DNA of 64,000 bases from Phyllostachys edulis (taxonomy: Eukaryota; Streptophyta; Magnoliopsida; Poales; Poaceae): contig CM070568.1 of the NCBI GenBank assembly GCA_036346405.1, forward strand, positions 36,676,820 to 36,740,819, read 5' to 3'. The notes beneath the pieces are model-generated. The model had not been told where the DNA came from. It saw only the letters and a list, made by a program, of their open reading frames with translations, and searched no databases. Numbering within the stretch: the first letter of the stretch is position 1; each line of letters opens with the position of its first letter. The translations under genes were made by a program, and so were the position numbers. Of this stretch, positions 54,096 through 64,000 are shown one piece after another.

Positions 54096-54920
54096 CCCAC
54101 GATACTAGGGAGAGCTCCCAGGGCTGCAGGGCATGCATGCACAGTGCGATGAGCAAACCGAGGACGAGCTAGAAAGAGATGGGCACTGCGTTTCAGGTCG
54201 TCGATTAGCTTTGCCATCTGCCCATCGGACGGCCCAGGATGGATAGGAGATCGGCATATGCTGTGCGGCTAAGATGATGAAATAGCTAGCTAGTGGAATT
54301 GTGTCGCGTGTGGGGCCGCAGGGGCATATGTAGGTAGAGAGAGAGAGAGAGAGAGGGTCGTGTTGTGCTGTGTCGTGCGTTTGCAGGAGATTTAAGAACA
54401 CGTACAACACAGTGGTTTGCAGAGCGTCAGAGAAGCTTCCAGAAGCCGCGGATGCTTCCATGACAAAAGGGGCAAGGCGATAGCTGAAGCTGTGCATTGT
54501 GGGAGGCGCTCGCTCCATAACTTGAGCTTGCTCGGGGCCACGGCGAGCCACCCCTCATGCCTACACATGCCACGAAATCCCCAAAACGCGTGCAACGCTC
54601 CCGAGCCCATGAGACATTGGCGCACTCTAGCTCCTCTCATGCTTCCCGTTGAGCCCCCCTGTTAGATTCTTCGGTTCCTGGTGTTAGACTCTTCGATTCC
54701 TGGTCCACACTTAGTGTTAGAATCTTTGGTTCCTGGTCCACACTGTAACCTTTTGGTCTATATATGTAACCTTTGGCTTATCAATACATACAGTGTGTAA
54801 TTGCCCCAAATATTCCACGCTCTCACCCCCGTCGCCGTCACCGCTCGATTCGATCTCCTCCACCGCGAAACATTGGCGAACTCTAGCGCCTACATATGAA
54901 AGAGTTCCAACAGCATTGTT
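54096..54920. other. Intergenic stretch with short repeats, no intact gene
   Basis: It contains a (GA)n run at 54336-54355 and a short tandem array at 54661-54747. A pair of similar segments (ACATTGGCGCACTCTAGC near 54612 and ACATTGGCGAACTCTAGC near 54870) brackets about 250 bp. That bracketed block has a TATA-like TATATATG near 54763 and could be a small LTR remnant. Confidence 0.45.
54661..54747. repeat. Three tandem ~22-33-bp units (GTTAGAnTCTTnGnTTCCTGGT)
   Basis: Three consecutive units begin GTTAGATTC, GTTAGACTC and GTTAGAATC, and each contains TTCCTGGT. The last two also carry TCCACACT. The unit length varies because the first unit lacks the CCACACT tail. Confidence 0.8.
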
Positions 54921-55079
54921 TCTGCTGAGAAGGTAGAAGCTTCAAGGCTGGCATACATGGCGGCAAAGGAAAACAAAGAGACCAAGACGATAGAGAACAA
55001 GACTAAGTTGATGGACAAGTTCACAGAGATGTTGAATGCTGACACTACAAGAATGGAACCTTGGGCTCATGTTACATGA
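54921..55079 (+). pseudogene. PIF/Harbinger ORF1 fragment (Myb/NAM-associated type)
   Basis: The translation SAEKVEASRLAYMAAKENKE continues as a Lys/Glu-rich helix (KTKLMDKFTEMLNADTTRM) and ends at TGA. It resembles the C-terminal part of the ORF1 protein that accompanies the transposase in plant PIF/Harbinger elements. The N-terminal trihelix part is absent. It lies 26 bp before the transposase remnant in the same orientation, which supports the call. Confidence 0.6.
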
Positions 55080-55105
55080 CATTTAAAGTGTAGATAAATT
55101 GTAAT

Positions 55106-56246
55106 ATGTCACAACCGAGCTCTGATGAGTCCAATGAAGGCATCATTGACCCGACCGAGGTGTTCACTTTGGAAGAGTACACTGCACAACATAATACCCT
55201 CAACAACTTTGCCACACAAATAGCCACTGACATGCAGGGTGCATTGGGAGCTTCACGTACTAGGTGTCGGCCATCCACCAGGAGGTACATAGAAAGGAAT
55301 AGAGAGGTTTACAACCAAAATCTCATAGCAGATTACTTCTCTGATAATTCTATCTATACCGACGACATGTTTCTGGAGAAGGTTAGAACCCTCTTTCTAC
55401 GGATTGTGGAAGCACTTGGCGAGTAGTCCCCCTTCTTCACTAAGAGGAGAGATGCCATTAGACGTCATGGGCTATCACTTTTGCAGAAGTGCACGGCATG
55501 ACGACAGTCATTCGTATGTTGGCATATGGAGTTCCTGCAGATGAAACAGATGAATACATACAGATTGGTGCATCTACAACACTCTTGTCTCTCGAGAAAT
55601 TCGTGGAAGGGGTCATTGCCAAGTTTGGCGGAGAATATTTGCGAAGGCCCACTAGTGAAGACGTGCAGCGTCTACTAGAAATTGGCGAGGCTCGTGGCTT
55701 CCTCGACATGCTATGAAGTGGAAAAAATTGCCCGATTGCATGGAGGGGGCAATATACTCATGGTGACTACGGAGTCCCTATAATCAGGCTGTGGCTTCGC
55801 AGGACCTATGGATATTGCATGCTTTCTTTGGTGTTGCAGGGTCCAACAACGGCATCAATGTGCTTAATCAGTCATCGTTGTTCACTGAAGTGTTGTAAGG
55901 GAATGCTCCTCGGGTAGAGTACTTCCTCAACGAGAAGCGTTACAACATGGGATATTATCTTGCGGATGGGATCTATCCAGAATGGGCAGTCTTTGTGAAG
56001 ACAATACATCTACCTCAAACAGAGAAGGATCGATTGTTTGCACAACACCAAGATGGGGCGAGGAAGGATGTCAAACGAGTCTTTGGAGTCATGCAGTCAC
56101 ATTTTAAAATTTTTGCTAGACTGACACGACTATGGGAACATGCAAAAATTGGCAAAAAAATGCGGGCCCGCGTCATACTGCACAACATGTTAGTTGAGGA
56201 TGAGAAGGATATGGTTACACAATATGATTGGAATGAAACTCCTTGA
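55106..56246 (+). pseudogene. PIF/Harbinger transposase (DDE_Tnp_4 type), disrupted
   Basis: The N-terminal part is 55106-55426 (RRYIERNREVYNQNLIADYF, then FLRIVEALGE), then TAG. The middle piece, 55489-55716, has LAYGVPADETDEYIQIGAST and FGGEYLRRPTSEDVQRLL. The C-terminal piece, 55947-56246, has YYLADGIYPEWAVFVKTI, a run of VKRVFGVMQSHFKI type, and RVILHNMLVEDE. These are characteristic of plant Harbinger transposases. The segment expected to carry the first catalytic Asp (GSxDCxHW, near 55712) is missing at a deletion and frameshift after FLDML. Several more stops follow before 55947. The enzyme is dead. I could not find the element's terminal repeats. Confidence 0.85.
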
Positions 56247-56874
56247 TCATCTACCGCTCTACCGCCAAAGATCAATAGCGGGGCTACACCTTCCTTTGCT
56301 GATGTTATTCGAAGAGACGTTGAGGTTCGTAATCGGTCCATGCATGCTCGGCTCAAAGGGGATTTGGTGGAACACATTTGGGGTCGATTCAGCCACAATA
56401 CAAATAATTAGTTGTTGTTTATATTTTTCATGTCATGTGTTATAGAAGCACTTCATAGGCATAGCTAGAAGCACTTTTATGGTAGCAAGGATGCACCACT
56501 TTCATGCTTTTCAAGTATTCTATTTTTTCCACAACTTTCTAGTATTCTATTGTAGTAGCAAGAATCCCTATTTTAGTTTCGTTCATTTGGAATCATGTAT
56601 CATGTGTGAGGCGTACTATGCTTGAGATGTACAAATAATGTAGCATCTAAAATTTTAGAGCCTAAAATATTTTTCATGCAATTAAAAAAATCCACGATTA
56701 CATGCATTCATCTATTTATATTCCACAATCATCAAACCACCGTACATCGGAAAGGTGGACGTTTTAACGTTTAGATGATGTCTTCAGATTTTATTGGTCC
56801 CACTTGAAGCCATGACACATTAGAAGGGTAGAAGATTGGGTGGTGTCCCACTTGAAGCAAGGGTAGAAGATTGG

Positions 56875-58804
56875 AATTTTTTGCATTTCTGGTCCTATAG
56901 TCATTTTTAATCTCAAAAGTAGCCCTCTTCCGCCATAATTTGCAAAATTGGCCTCTTCACAGTGCTCTTACATGGTACTGGGCGGCGGGACCTACCTGCC
57001 CCCCGTCTTGTGTAGTGACCTGCCCCATTTGGGGGGCGCGGCAAGAAGAGGAGAGAGCAAATATGAGTGAGGAAAAGAAAAGAAAAAAAGAAGAGGGAAA
57101 AATCTGGAAACATTTCAAAAAGAAATCTAAAATTTCAAGAAAATTATGAAAAAATCCTTTGAACTTGAATAGATTTAATAAATTATTTTTGAAATTAATT
57201 GAAATTTATTTTATTCATTTAAAATGTTTTCTATTTTCTGGGATTTTGCAACTAAGTTAATCCAATAAAATAGAAATTATTTATTTTTCTATAGTATCTA
57301 GATGATGATTTCATATGAATTTAGGTGGAAGAATTATTCCATTTGGAGCTAGTATGTGAAAGTTATAGTAGTTTGAAAATCGATTTCGAAAATCTTTGAA
57401 AACTGCTTTTAATTACTTATTCATCTGGATTTAATTATTTAGTAAAATTTTGCAAGACAGAGGTGGAGAAAAGGATTACATAGATAAATAGATATTAAAA
57501 TTATAAGACTAAAATAACTTGGTTCAACTTATTTGGAGTTTATATGAATTAGTTAAGAATTTTCAAATTTTAAAGCATTTCCTGTGTAAAACTAATTCGG
57601 TTACGGATCAATTTCCAAAAACTATTTTTTGGGGGGACAATGAAATATTTGAAACATATTTAAAAATAAAATTAACTTAAAATGAAAATTATCAAAATTG
57701 GTTTCACAAGATTTTGAGTTGAGATGAATTATTTATGCATTTTTGAAGTTTATTGTATTTTCTAGTGGAACAAATAATTCGTTTCGGGATTTCTTAAAGT
57801 AATTAATACGTTTTGTACAGAGCACTACGCTAGTATCACACGCTGACAGTGGGGCCCATGTGATTTTCATTTCTTTTTCATTTATTTCCCGAATTTAAGC
57901 GTTCTGATAAGTGAGGCCCGTAGTTAATGTTCGGACAGTCCGATCGAAGCCGGGTCTGTTCGGATGGTCCGATCAGAGCCGGGTCTATTCGGATGGTCCG
58001 ATCGGTGCCGAGTCTGTTTGGATGGTCCGATCGAAGCGTTCTGACAGGTTCGATCGGAGCCGGGTCTGTTTGGACGGTCCGATCGGCTCAAGTCAACCTG
58101 ACCAGTTATTGTTTTAACTTCAAACGCCTTAAGTTTGATCGGGCTAAAAAAATAGAAAATAATTTTCTAAAATTCTAAAAATTTTCAGAGGTGTTCCTGC
58201 GATGATCTAGTACCCAAATAAAATTTATCACCTTACTATTCACGATTTATTATTCTTATTTGAATTCATTAACAGCAAGGGCTTTTAGAACTTGGTTTGA
58301 ATTTTTACATGGTTGAATTAGGTTCCAAAAATTTGAGAAAAAAATGTTTATTCATGATTAATAATATGAGGTTTAATTTTTATTTTATTGGATTAATTAA
58401 AGCTTAATTGCAAAATCCCGAAAATAGAAAACATTTTAAATGAATAAAATAAATTTCAATAAATTTCAAAAATATTTTATTAAATCTATTCATGTTCAAA
58501 GGATTTTTACGTAATTTTCTTGAAATTTTTCTGGATTTTTTCGCTCTTCTTTTTTTTCTTTTATTTTCCTCTCTCCTCTTCTTACCGCGCCCCCCATATA
58601 GGGCAGGTCACTTGCCCCGCCCGGCGTCCTCTCGGTGCAGGAAGCAGGTGACCTACCGCGCTCGGGGCCGGGGGTAGGTCCCCTGCCACTCCTGGTACCC
58701 ATGATAGGAGTACTGTGCTGAGATCAATTTTACAAATTATAACGAAAGAGAGCTACTTTTAAAATTAAAAATAACTGCAGCGCCAGGAATGCAAAAAAAA
58801 ATTC
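56875..58804. mobile_element. Mutator-like element with ~0.4-kb inverted ends
   Basis: The outer arms, about 56875-57260 and 58370-58804, are inverted copies of each other. They share TTTTGCATTnCTGG, TTTTTAAT-T-AAAAGTAGC, CATAATTTG-AAAATTG, ACCTnCCCC and GGGGGGCGCGG-AAGAAGAGGAGAGAG, then a matching AT-rich stretch with TTCAAAGGATTTTT. The 10-bp duplication AGAAGATTGG at 56865-56874 and 58805-58814 is exact, a Mutator-type length. The loop has no transposase, so it is a non-autonomous, foldback-like element. The left flank contains an older nearby copy of the same flanking sequence (56831-56850), so the duplication should be checked against an empty site. Confidence 0.82.
57934..58086. repeat. 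29-bp minisatellite, about five units
   Basis: Consecutive units follow GATGGTCCGATCnGAGCCGG plus GTCTnTTnG. Full units start at 57934, 57963 and 57992, then a shuffled unit, then a unit of TTCGATCGGAGCCGGG type, ending in a partial GACGGTCCGATCGG. The array lies in the loop of the Mutator-like element. A single related GGATGGTCCGATCT occurs at 51206-51219 inside a solo LTR. Confidence 0.85.
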
Positions 58805-59362
58805 AGAAGATTGGGTGGTGTCTTGGATGAATTGTGGTTAGGTAGAGGATGAGACCACCTACACCCTAAGACAGAGAAGGGAAGTGCATGTGTACCGGGC
58901 TGCTGCATCTGCACCTACTGCCTGCATGGCCATGGCGATCGATCGGACGGTTAGAGAGAGATGGAGCTAGCTAGCTAGCTAGAGAGTAGTCCGTGTTTCG
59001 CGGCACAACGTGGCAGCATGGGTCAGTCAGTCAGGCCGGGCCGTACGTAACTGACGGGACCCAACCCAATCCTGCCCAACCATGCATGCATGCAAATTCT
59101 CTCTCATCGATTCCCCCCCGGGTTATACACGAAGCTGATCGATCACTGCCATGCTTGCTTGCTAGCTAGCGCAAGCGCTGCATGCAACGTGTCAGATACT
59201 GGTCACGTCGGTGTCCTGCCACGCGGGGCCCACCCACGCAGCGGTCTAGCGGTTCTCTTCTACACTCCTCTTCTCGTCTCCGCTTCCTTTCCGGTTCCCG
59301 GCTATACACGTGCAAACAGCGACAAAATTAGAACAAAAACAACTAAGGTTCATCATTTCACC

Positions 59363-59379
59363 ATATATATATATATATA
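59363..59379. repeat. (AT)n microsatellite
   Basis: About eight AT units in AT-rich intergenic DNA. No other feature is attached to it. Confidence 0.9.
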
Positions 59380-60514
59380 ATAGAATATATAATTTTTTAG
59401 AAATACTATATTAAATAGTAATTTATACGACAAAAAACTGCAAGAGATCGGATATTATGCTGAACCGGGATGCACAACTTTTAGGATAGAGAGTTCACGT
59501 ATAGTATATACAAGATAATATCTACTTTTTTTTTTCTAAGTGGTCCGGTGTCCTGTGACACCGGGTGGCCAAGTACTTCCGCCCCTGCGTGCGCAGCACG
59601 ACGTATGTATTAATTACCTTTTCTTATAAGGAAGTATTTGTTACCTCATATACACAAGAGGCCAGAAAACCATAAACATCTTGTATTTTCTTCAAAAAAA
59701 TTCTTTTAAAAAAAGCTAACCTTATATATATTTATGTAAAGAAGCGCCGACCGACGAGTGAGCCCCACGCGAAGAGCACGTCACACGGCTGCAAATTACA
59801 AACTATATGTATATGTATCGGAGGAGATACCCACACCCACACAATGCTGCACGCGAAGGCCATGTCGTCCAAGGTGGTGTTGCTGTCTCGCACCGGTTCG
59901 GGGAATAAAATACTCCGGGACCTTACCACCTTTAAACGCTCGGGCAGCGACGCGACGTGGTCACACACGCAAACACACGTGTGCATGCATCCTAAATTCC
60001 AGCGCTGCGATTTCTCAGTTTTATCATGGCTACGTGACGCTCCATCATTTCGGCTCGCTATCGACACACGAGGATCGGTCGATCCGGGATGGTCCTGATC
60101 GATCGATCGCTTTCCGTGTCACCCCGGCCGGGCCGTTCGATCGACAGACTAGTGACAAGTGCTAAAATTAGAGGTTTTAGGTAAATGTTTAGAAATGATT
60201 TCAGCATTTATTACGATGATTAAAGCATAATTCCAGGAGCGTATAAATGACATATAAGCATATAATATTTTCATTCAATTAAATATGATAGTATGCTCAA
60301 AAGATAGGACTCGAAAACATACCGAATCAGCATAATGCTCAGATTTCAATGTTTGTTTATTTGCTCTCAGATATCGGGCTGCTCAAGATGAAATCTTGAT
60401 CTCTTCACTACTTTTCTCAATATTCTTCACTAATTAGATATGACCCAATAAATTAGACTTTGAGCTTAAATAAATGACCTACTTCTATGTCAAGAGCAGA
60501 TATTGAATTATCTC

Positions 60515-60666
60515 ACAAGTCACAGACAATACTTAATACTTTTGGCCCAACTGAAGGGAGCAATTATCTCACAGTGCAAAAACCGAGATCACAAAACAAC
60601 ACTTAATCCTTTCGGCCAATAGAAGGAGCATGTAAATCACAGTACCCAAATAGAGATTAACACTAG
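60515..60666. repeat. Decayed tandem repeat, ~75-bp unit, two copies
   Basis: Copy one (about 60515-60593) and copy two (about 60594-60666) share ACAAnACTTAATnCTTTnGGCC, GAAGGnAGCA, ATCACAGTnC and AAAnnGAGAT in the same order. Similarity is roughly three quarters by eye. Confidence 0.6.
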
Positions 60667-63093
60667 CCAAATTCGGTCAACAGATAAGCAACCGAACCAC
60701 AGGAAAGTAATAAAGCTATGACAATACAGATGAACCAACAACAATATGCAAACAACAAGCTCAAGTCTGATTTATAATCAACGTTGTCAATCTAATTTCA
60801 CAAGTGACAATAATCCTCATCGAGCATATACCCAGCCCACAACATTACTAAGCAAAGTTTCTCAGTGCAAGATTAATTCGAAACAACACAATTTGAAACT
60901 TCTACTAGCACAACACACAATGCAAAGTAATGCGAAAAAACTAAAAAGTGTCAACTCACGATGCGGATGGCACTCAAAGCCACCGAGTCGAAACCGGGCA
61001 AGGCACAAGAACCAGGGAAGAATGGATGAGGAGAAGGGTTTGTGAATTGGTGCGTTGTCTTAGAAAATCAATCGCCCTTCTCTGACGCGAAGAATGGATG
61101 AGGTTGTCGGAGATACAATGCCAATTCACAAACCAGTACGCACCAATTTGTGAAGTCGATATACAGGGAAGTGCCGCACAAGAACCAAACCAAGGTGCAC
61201 CAGCCGAATGCACCCAAGGAGCACAATCACCAAAATCGAAGCCTCCTTCCACTCCAAGATCAAGCTAGAGCCGGCCGGATCCAACCTTCAATCGGTGCAA
61301 GTCCAAATCCCCTCATCGCAACCTCAACAGAGAAGATGGAGCAAAAGAAGAACCGAGATGCGCAAGGAGGAGAATCCGGTCCTCACTACCGACGGCGTTG
61401 GGTCCAACCACAGCGGCGCATAGCTTCCAAAGCATAAAAAACCAAAGCCAAATCGGAGGAGAAAAGAACCAAAAAGGAGGGAATGATCACTAATTTTCGG
61501 GTGAAGAAAATAGAAGAACAAGCCATCTTAAAAAGAGGAGTGGAGTCTCGAGGTGGCAGCCAACGGCCGGCGTCCAAAGCCCCCGAGCCGCTAACGCCTC
61601 CGGCGGCGCCGCCGCTCACGAAGGAGCCGCCCAGGCCACACACGACTCGAGAGATACGGTTGGAGATCTCATCCTCTTCTTTCACCGACAGGTGGAACTC
61701 AGTCATACAACATGGCCTACGCGCGCGCGCGTACGAACGTCGTATATACGCGCATGATTGCAACGCGAGACGTACCAACCAACCGTGCGTGCGTGCGGTA
61801 CGTACGTAGCTCCAACTACCTCCCCGCATTACTTACGTTACGTGTGCTGTGCATGCACATGGTGATCTATCTTTCTCAACAATCTTATCGCACAAATTAG
61901 CTACGCATGTTTTATTGAAAAGAAATTTAAAACTCGGTTGGTAGTAACAACGAAAAGACTTGTTTAGCTTAGCTAGCTAGGGCTCATGCATGCATGACAT
62001 CAAACCTGGTGGGGCCCAAGTGGAAGCAAGGAGAGAAAGGAGAGGCACTGGGACCAGATAGAGCAGCAGAGGGGGGTGGGGGGGGGGGGGCAACGAGAGT
62101 GTCAATCACGATCAAGCTAGGGCCGGGAGACGACCTCCCTAGAAAAAAGAAGGCCAGCTCGCGGGATGCCAGGCCTGGTCCCCCAGCAATGGTGGTGGTG
62201 GCAACGGGCAACGGCATAGTGCAGTGCAGTGGCTCGCTGTGCCTTGCCTTAATACCACCGTAGCAACATGTGTGTTCCAGCTGCATCTCCATCTCATGGC
62301 CTCCACCGTACAGAATCTGAGTCTTGGGCTAGGATGACAATGTTTTGATCGGAAATAGCAAAACTGCAGATGTATTTGCAGGCGACACGTGCCCCGTATT
62401 ACGCCCCCGTGCGTGGCAACCTCCCTACTGCTCTCCCCATGTGTGGCAGGACGGGTGCCCATCCTGCTGCGCATTGGAGGCACGGTAGGTGCCCTGCCGC
62501 GTAAGTAGAGATGTTATTTTTGCTATTTCTAGTATTACTATTCCCTATAAAAACAGTGTCATTTTAGGAAGCTCACGGAATCTTTACTTGCATGCAGGAT
62601 GCTACACTGGCTCCTTCTTTTGTTGCCCATCTCTCTATCGCTCTCTCGATTCTTGAAGATTCTCTCTCTCTATCCCTGTATCTCTCATGGTAGAGGCCAG
62701 AGAGCTGAGGGAGTAGTCTGAAATGAGATCAGATCATCAGATGGCATGGCGATGGCAGGGAGAGTTGCAGAAGTGGTCGCACTGCGCTGCATGCGGCAGC
62801 TGCATTGGCTGGCCGGGTTGGACGCGTCTCATCTGGGATATCTTTTAATGCCGCACGCGGTGCGATGCCGTGCCATGCCACAGGCCTTGGCTACGCCCAC
62901 CCACCCAGCTGACCCGACATGCCAACATGGACCCTTTCTCCGTCCATTTTTTTTCTTCTCTTCTTCAGTTGCACACTTGCGCTTCACTTCTTGTTACTGC
63001 TAGTGATTTGCAGTATCTCTGACCTCTGTGCTAATGAGCTGCCTATACATCCTAGTTTTGCAAAATTGGAAAGAGAAAATTATAAAACTAGTA

Positions 63094-63349
63094 CTCCCTT
63101 CGACCTTTTTTACTTAACGTTTTTGACTTTTTGCGGTCTTCGAGATACGGCTTTGATTGTTACTTTTTATAACTTTACATTAAGATATAGTAATAAAATT
63201 ATAATATTATGATAGTATTTTTAACAACAAATCTAATGATATAATTTTTATGCAGTCAATCTAGATAGTTGTAAATCTATTAGTGACCAAACTTTAGAAA
63301 GTTTGACGGCACGGATTCTGAGAAGTCAAGTAAAAAAGAACAGTGAGAG
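63094..63349. mobile_element. Stowaway-type (Tc1/mariner) MITE, ~256 bp
   Basis: It starts CTCCCTTCGACC and ends with the imperfect complement CAGTGAGAG, flanked by TA on both sides (63092-63093 and 63350-63351). Near both ends the inverted stretch TTTTTTACTT-ACGT / AGTCAAGTAAAAAAG pairs well. The CTCCCT start and TA duplication are hallmarks of Stowaway elements. The interior is AT-rich and non-coding. Confidence 0.82.
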
Positions 63350-63351
63350 TA

Positions 63352-64000
63352 CTACTTAGGCCCCACTTGGAACATAGGATTTTTCTCCGTACAGAAATTA
63401 AACTGTTTTATGTGAAACTCCTGCCTCAATGAAGGGTATTGGACTTGAGAGCAAAGGGTACACGGCATCACAGGTGTAGAGTTTTCCTCAACAAATCACA
63501 GGTGGAGAGTTTTCCGCAACAAATCAGGTACATGCAAGCATCTATGTGCTAATAAGCAGGGGTTTCACGAGGAGCGGTGGTAGGCTGTAATCTCGACCCT
63601 TTGTCGTACTGCGCCGTGATGGTCGCTCCTCTGTTCATTTGCCACCCACTCCGAGCCGAAAGATGGAAGCAAAAGCAGATACATTTGCCGACTTTCCAGC
63701 AACAACCGAATCAGAGGCAGCAGCCACAGCATGCACTTTTCTGTGCCAACACTTCTCCTTGCCTTCCACTGCTCCATGATAAGATGCACATCCATGGCAA
63801 TCAACCGTGGAAGCATGCAAGCAATCCAAGCCCCTGCAATGGCTCCAGGATTAAAGGGATTGCATTGCAGCTCACAAGTCGAATCTATTTCCCTCCTTGC
63901 AAATGCAATGCGGTGGAAAGAAAAAAGGAGAATGGTCCCACTGGGTCAGCCAGTGGTAGATACAATCACAAGCTTTTTGCATACAAAGTCAGGCCAGACG
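63352..64000. other. Right edge, no gene recognised
   Basis: Immediately after the Stowaway element lies GGCCCCACTTGGAACATAGG, which resembles one end of a Tourist-type MITE, but no partner end was found. A short direct repeat (ACAGGTGTAGAGTTTTCC and ACAGGTGGAGAGTTTTCC) lies at about 63470-63515. The ORFs at 63565-63829 on the minus strand show no domain. Confidence 0.45.

Larger units (their letters stand above)
58815..63091. other. Intergenic region, no gene recognised
   Basis: Seen here are a (GCTA)n run at about 58965-58982, an 8-bp-stem hairpin CCGGTGTC-ctgt-GACACCGG near 59546, and a decayed tandem repeat at 60515-60666. A block at 60960-61830 shows minus-strand ORFs (up to 147 codons) without domains. 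A G-run is at 62072-62090, and a GGCAGG-rich block is at 62380-62510. The block 60160-61450 reads on the minus strand like transcribed, moderately GC-rich leader followed by AT-rich DNA and may be an unrecognised retroelement part. Confidence 0.45.

Noticed and set aside
1..64000. CRISPR arrays, operons, origins or ribosome-binding sites
   Set aside because: The window is plant nuclear DNA. No regularly spaced repeats with unique spacers were seen, and the tandem repeats present have no spacer structure.

Overview
This is plant nuclear DNA, most likely from a grass of the rice group (inference). It holds multi-exon genes with GT-AG introns, GC-rich monocot-style coding sequence, and typical grass transposons (hAT, Mutator-like, PIF/Harbinger, Stowaway and Tourist-type MITEs, Ty1/copia, long solo LTRs). 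From memory and unchecked, the two host genes, a CSTF77 orthologue and a ROUGH SHEATH2/ASYMMETRIC LEAVES1 orthologue, are neighbours on rice chromosome 12. No prokaryotic, organellar, tRNA or rRNA feature was seen.

Layout. 1-9998 is repeat-dominated: the tip of a long LTR, a complete hAT element with exact 8-bp target duplications, a 5'-truncated LINE, and a fossil exon of ribosomal protein S3a. 9999-37501 is CSTF77 on the plus strand. Its 22 coding exons join into an open frame of 733 codons, so the gene looks intact although it spans 27.5 kb. Almost all the expansion is in three introns. Intron 10 holds a four-level nest: a Ty1/copia element interrupted by two solo LTRs, one of which is interrupted by a hAT element, plus a further solo LTR alongside. 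Intron 16 holds a Mutator-like element. Intron 19 holds two copia-type elements in opposite orientations, one with identical LTRs but a broken polyprotein. 37502-38713 is a short tail-to-tail spacer with a Tourist-like MITE. 38714-43111 is RS2 on the minus strand: an intronless coding sequence, a predicted 2.9-kb intron just before the start codon, a non-coding leader exon and a TATA box. From 43.1 kb to the end I recognise no intact host gene, only solo LTRs, a decayed PIF/Harbinger element, a Mutator-like element with ~0.4-kb inverted ends and an internal minisatellite, a near-perfect hairpin, and a Stowaway-type MITE.

How the parts relate. CSTF77 encodes a scaffold of the cleavage-stimulation complex in mRNA 3'-end formation. 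RS2 encodes the MYB partner that keeps KNOX genes silent in leaf primordia. They do not share a pathway. The most notable points are that a gene for poly(A)-site selection carries transposon-filled introns rich in foreign promoter and terminator-type sequence, and that the predicted RS2 leader carries an upstream ORF whose stop codon overlaps the RS2 start codon after splicing. Exon boundaries were read by eye from splice signals and protein homology. Transposon ends were called from terminal repeats and target duplications. No database search was run.
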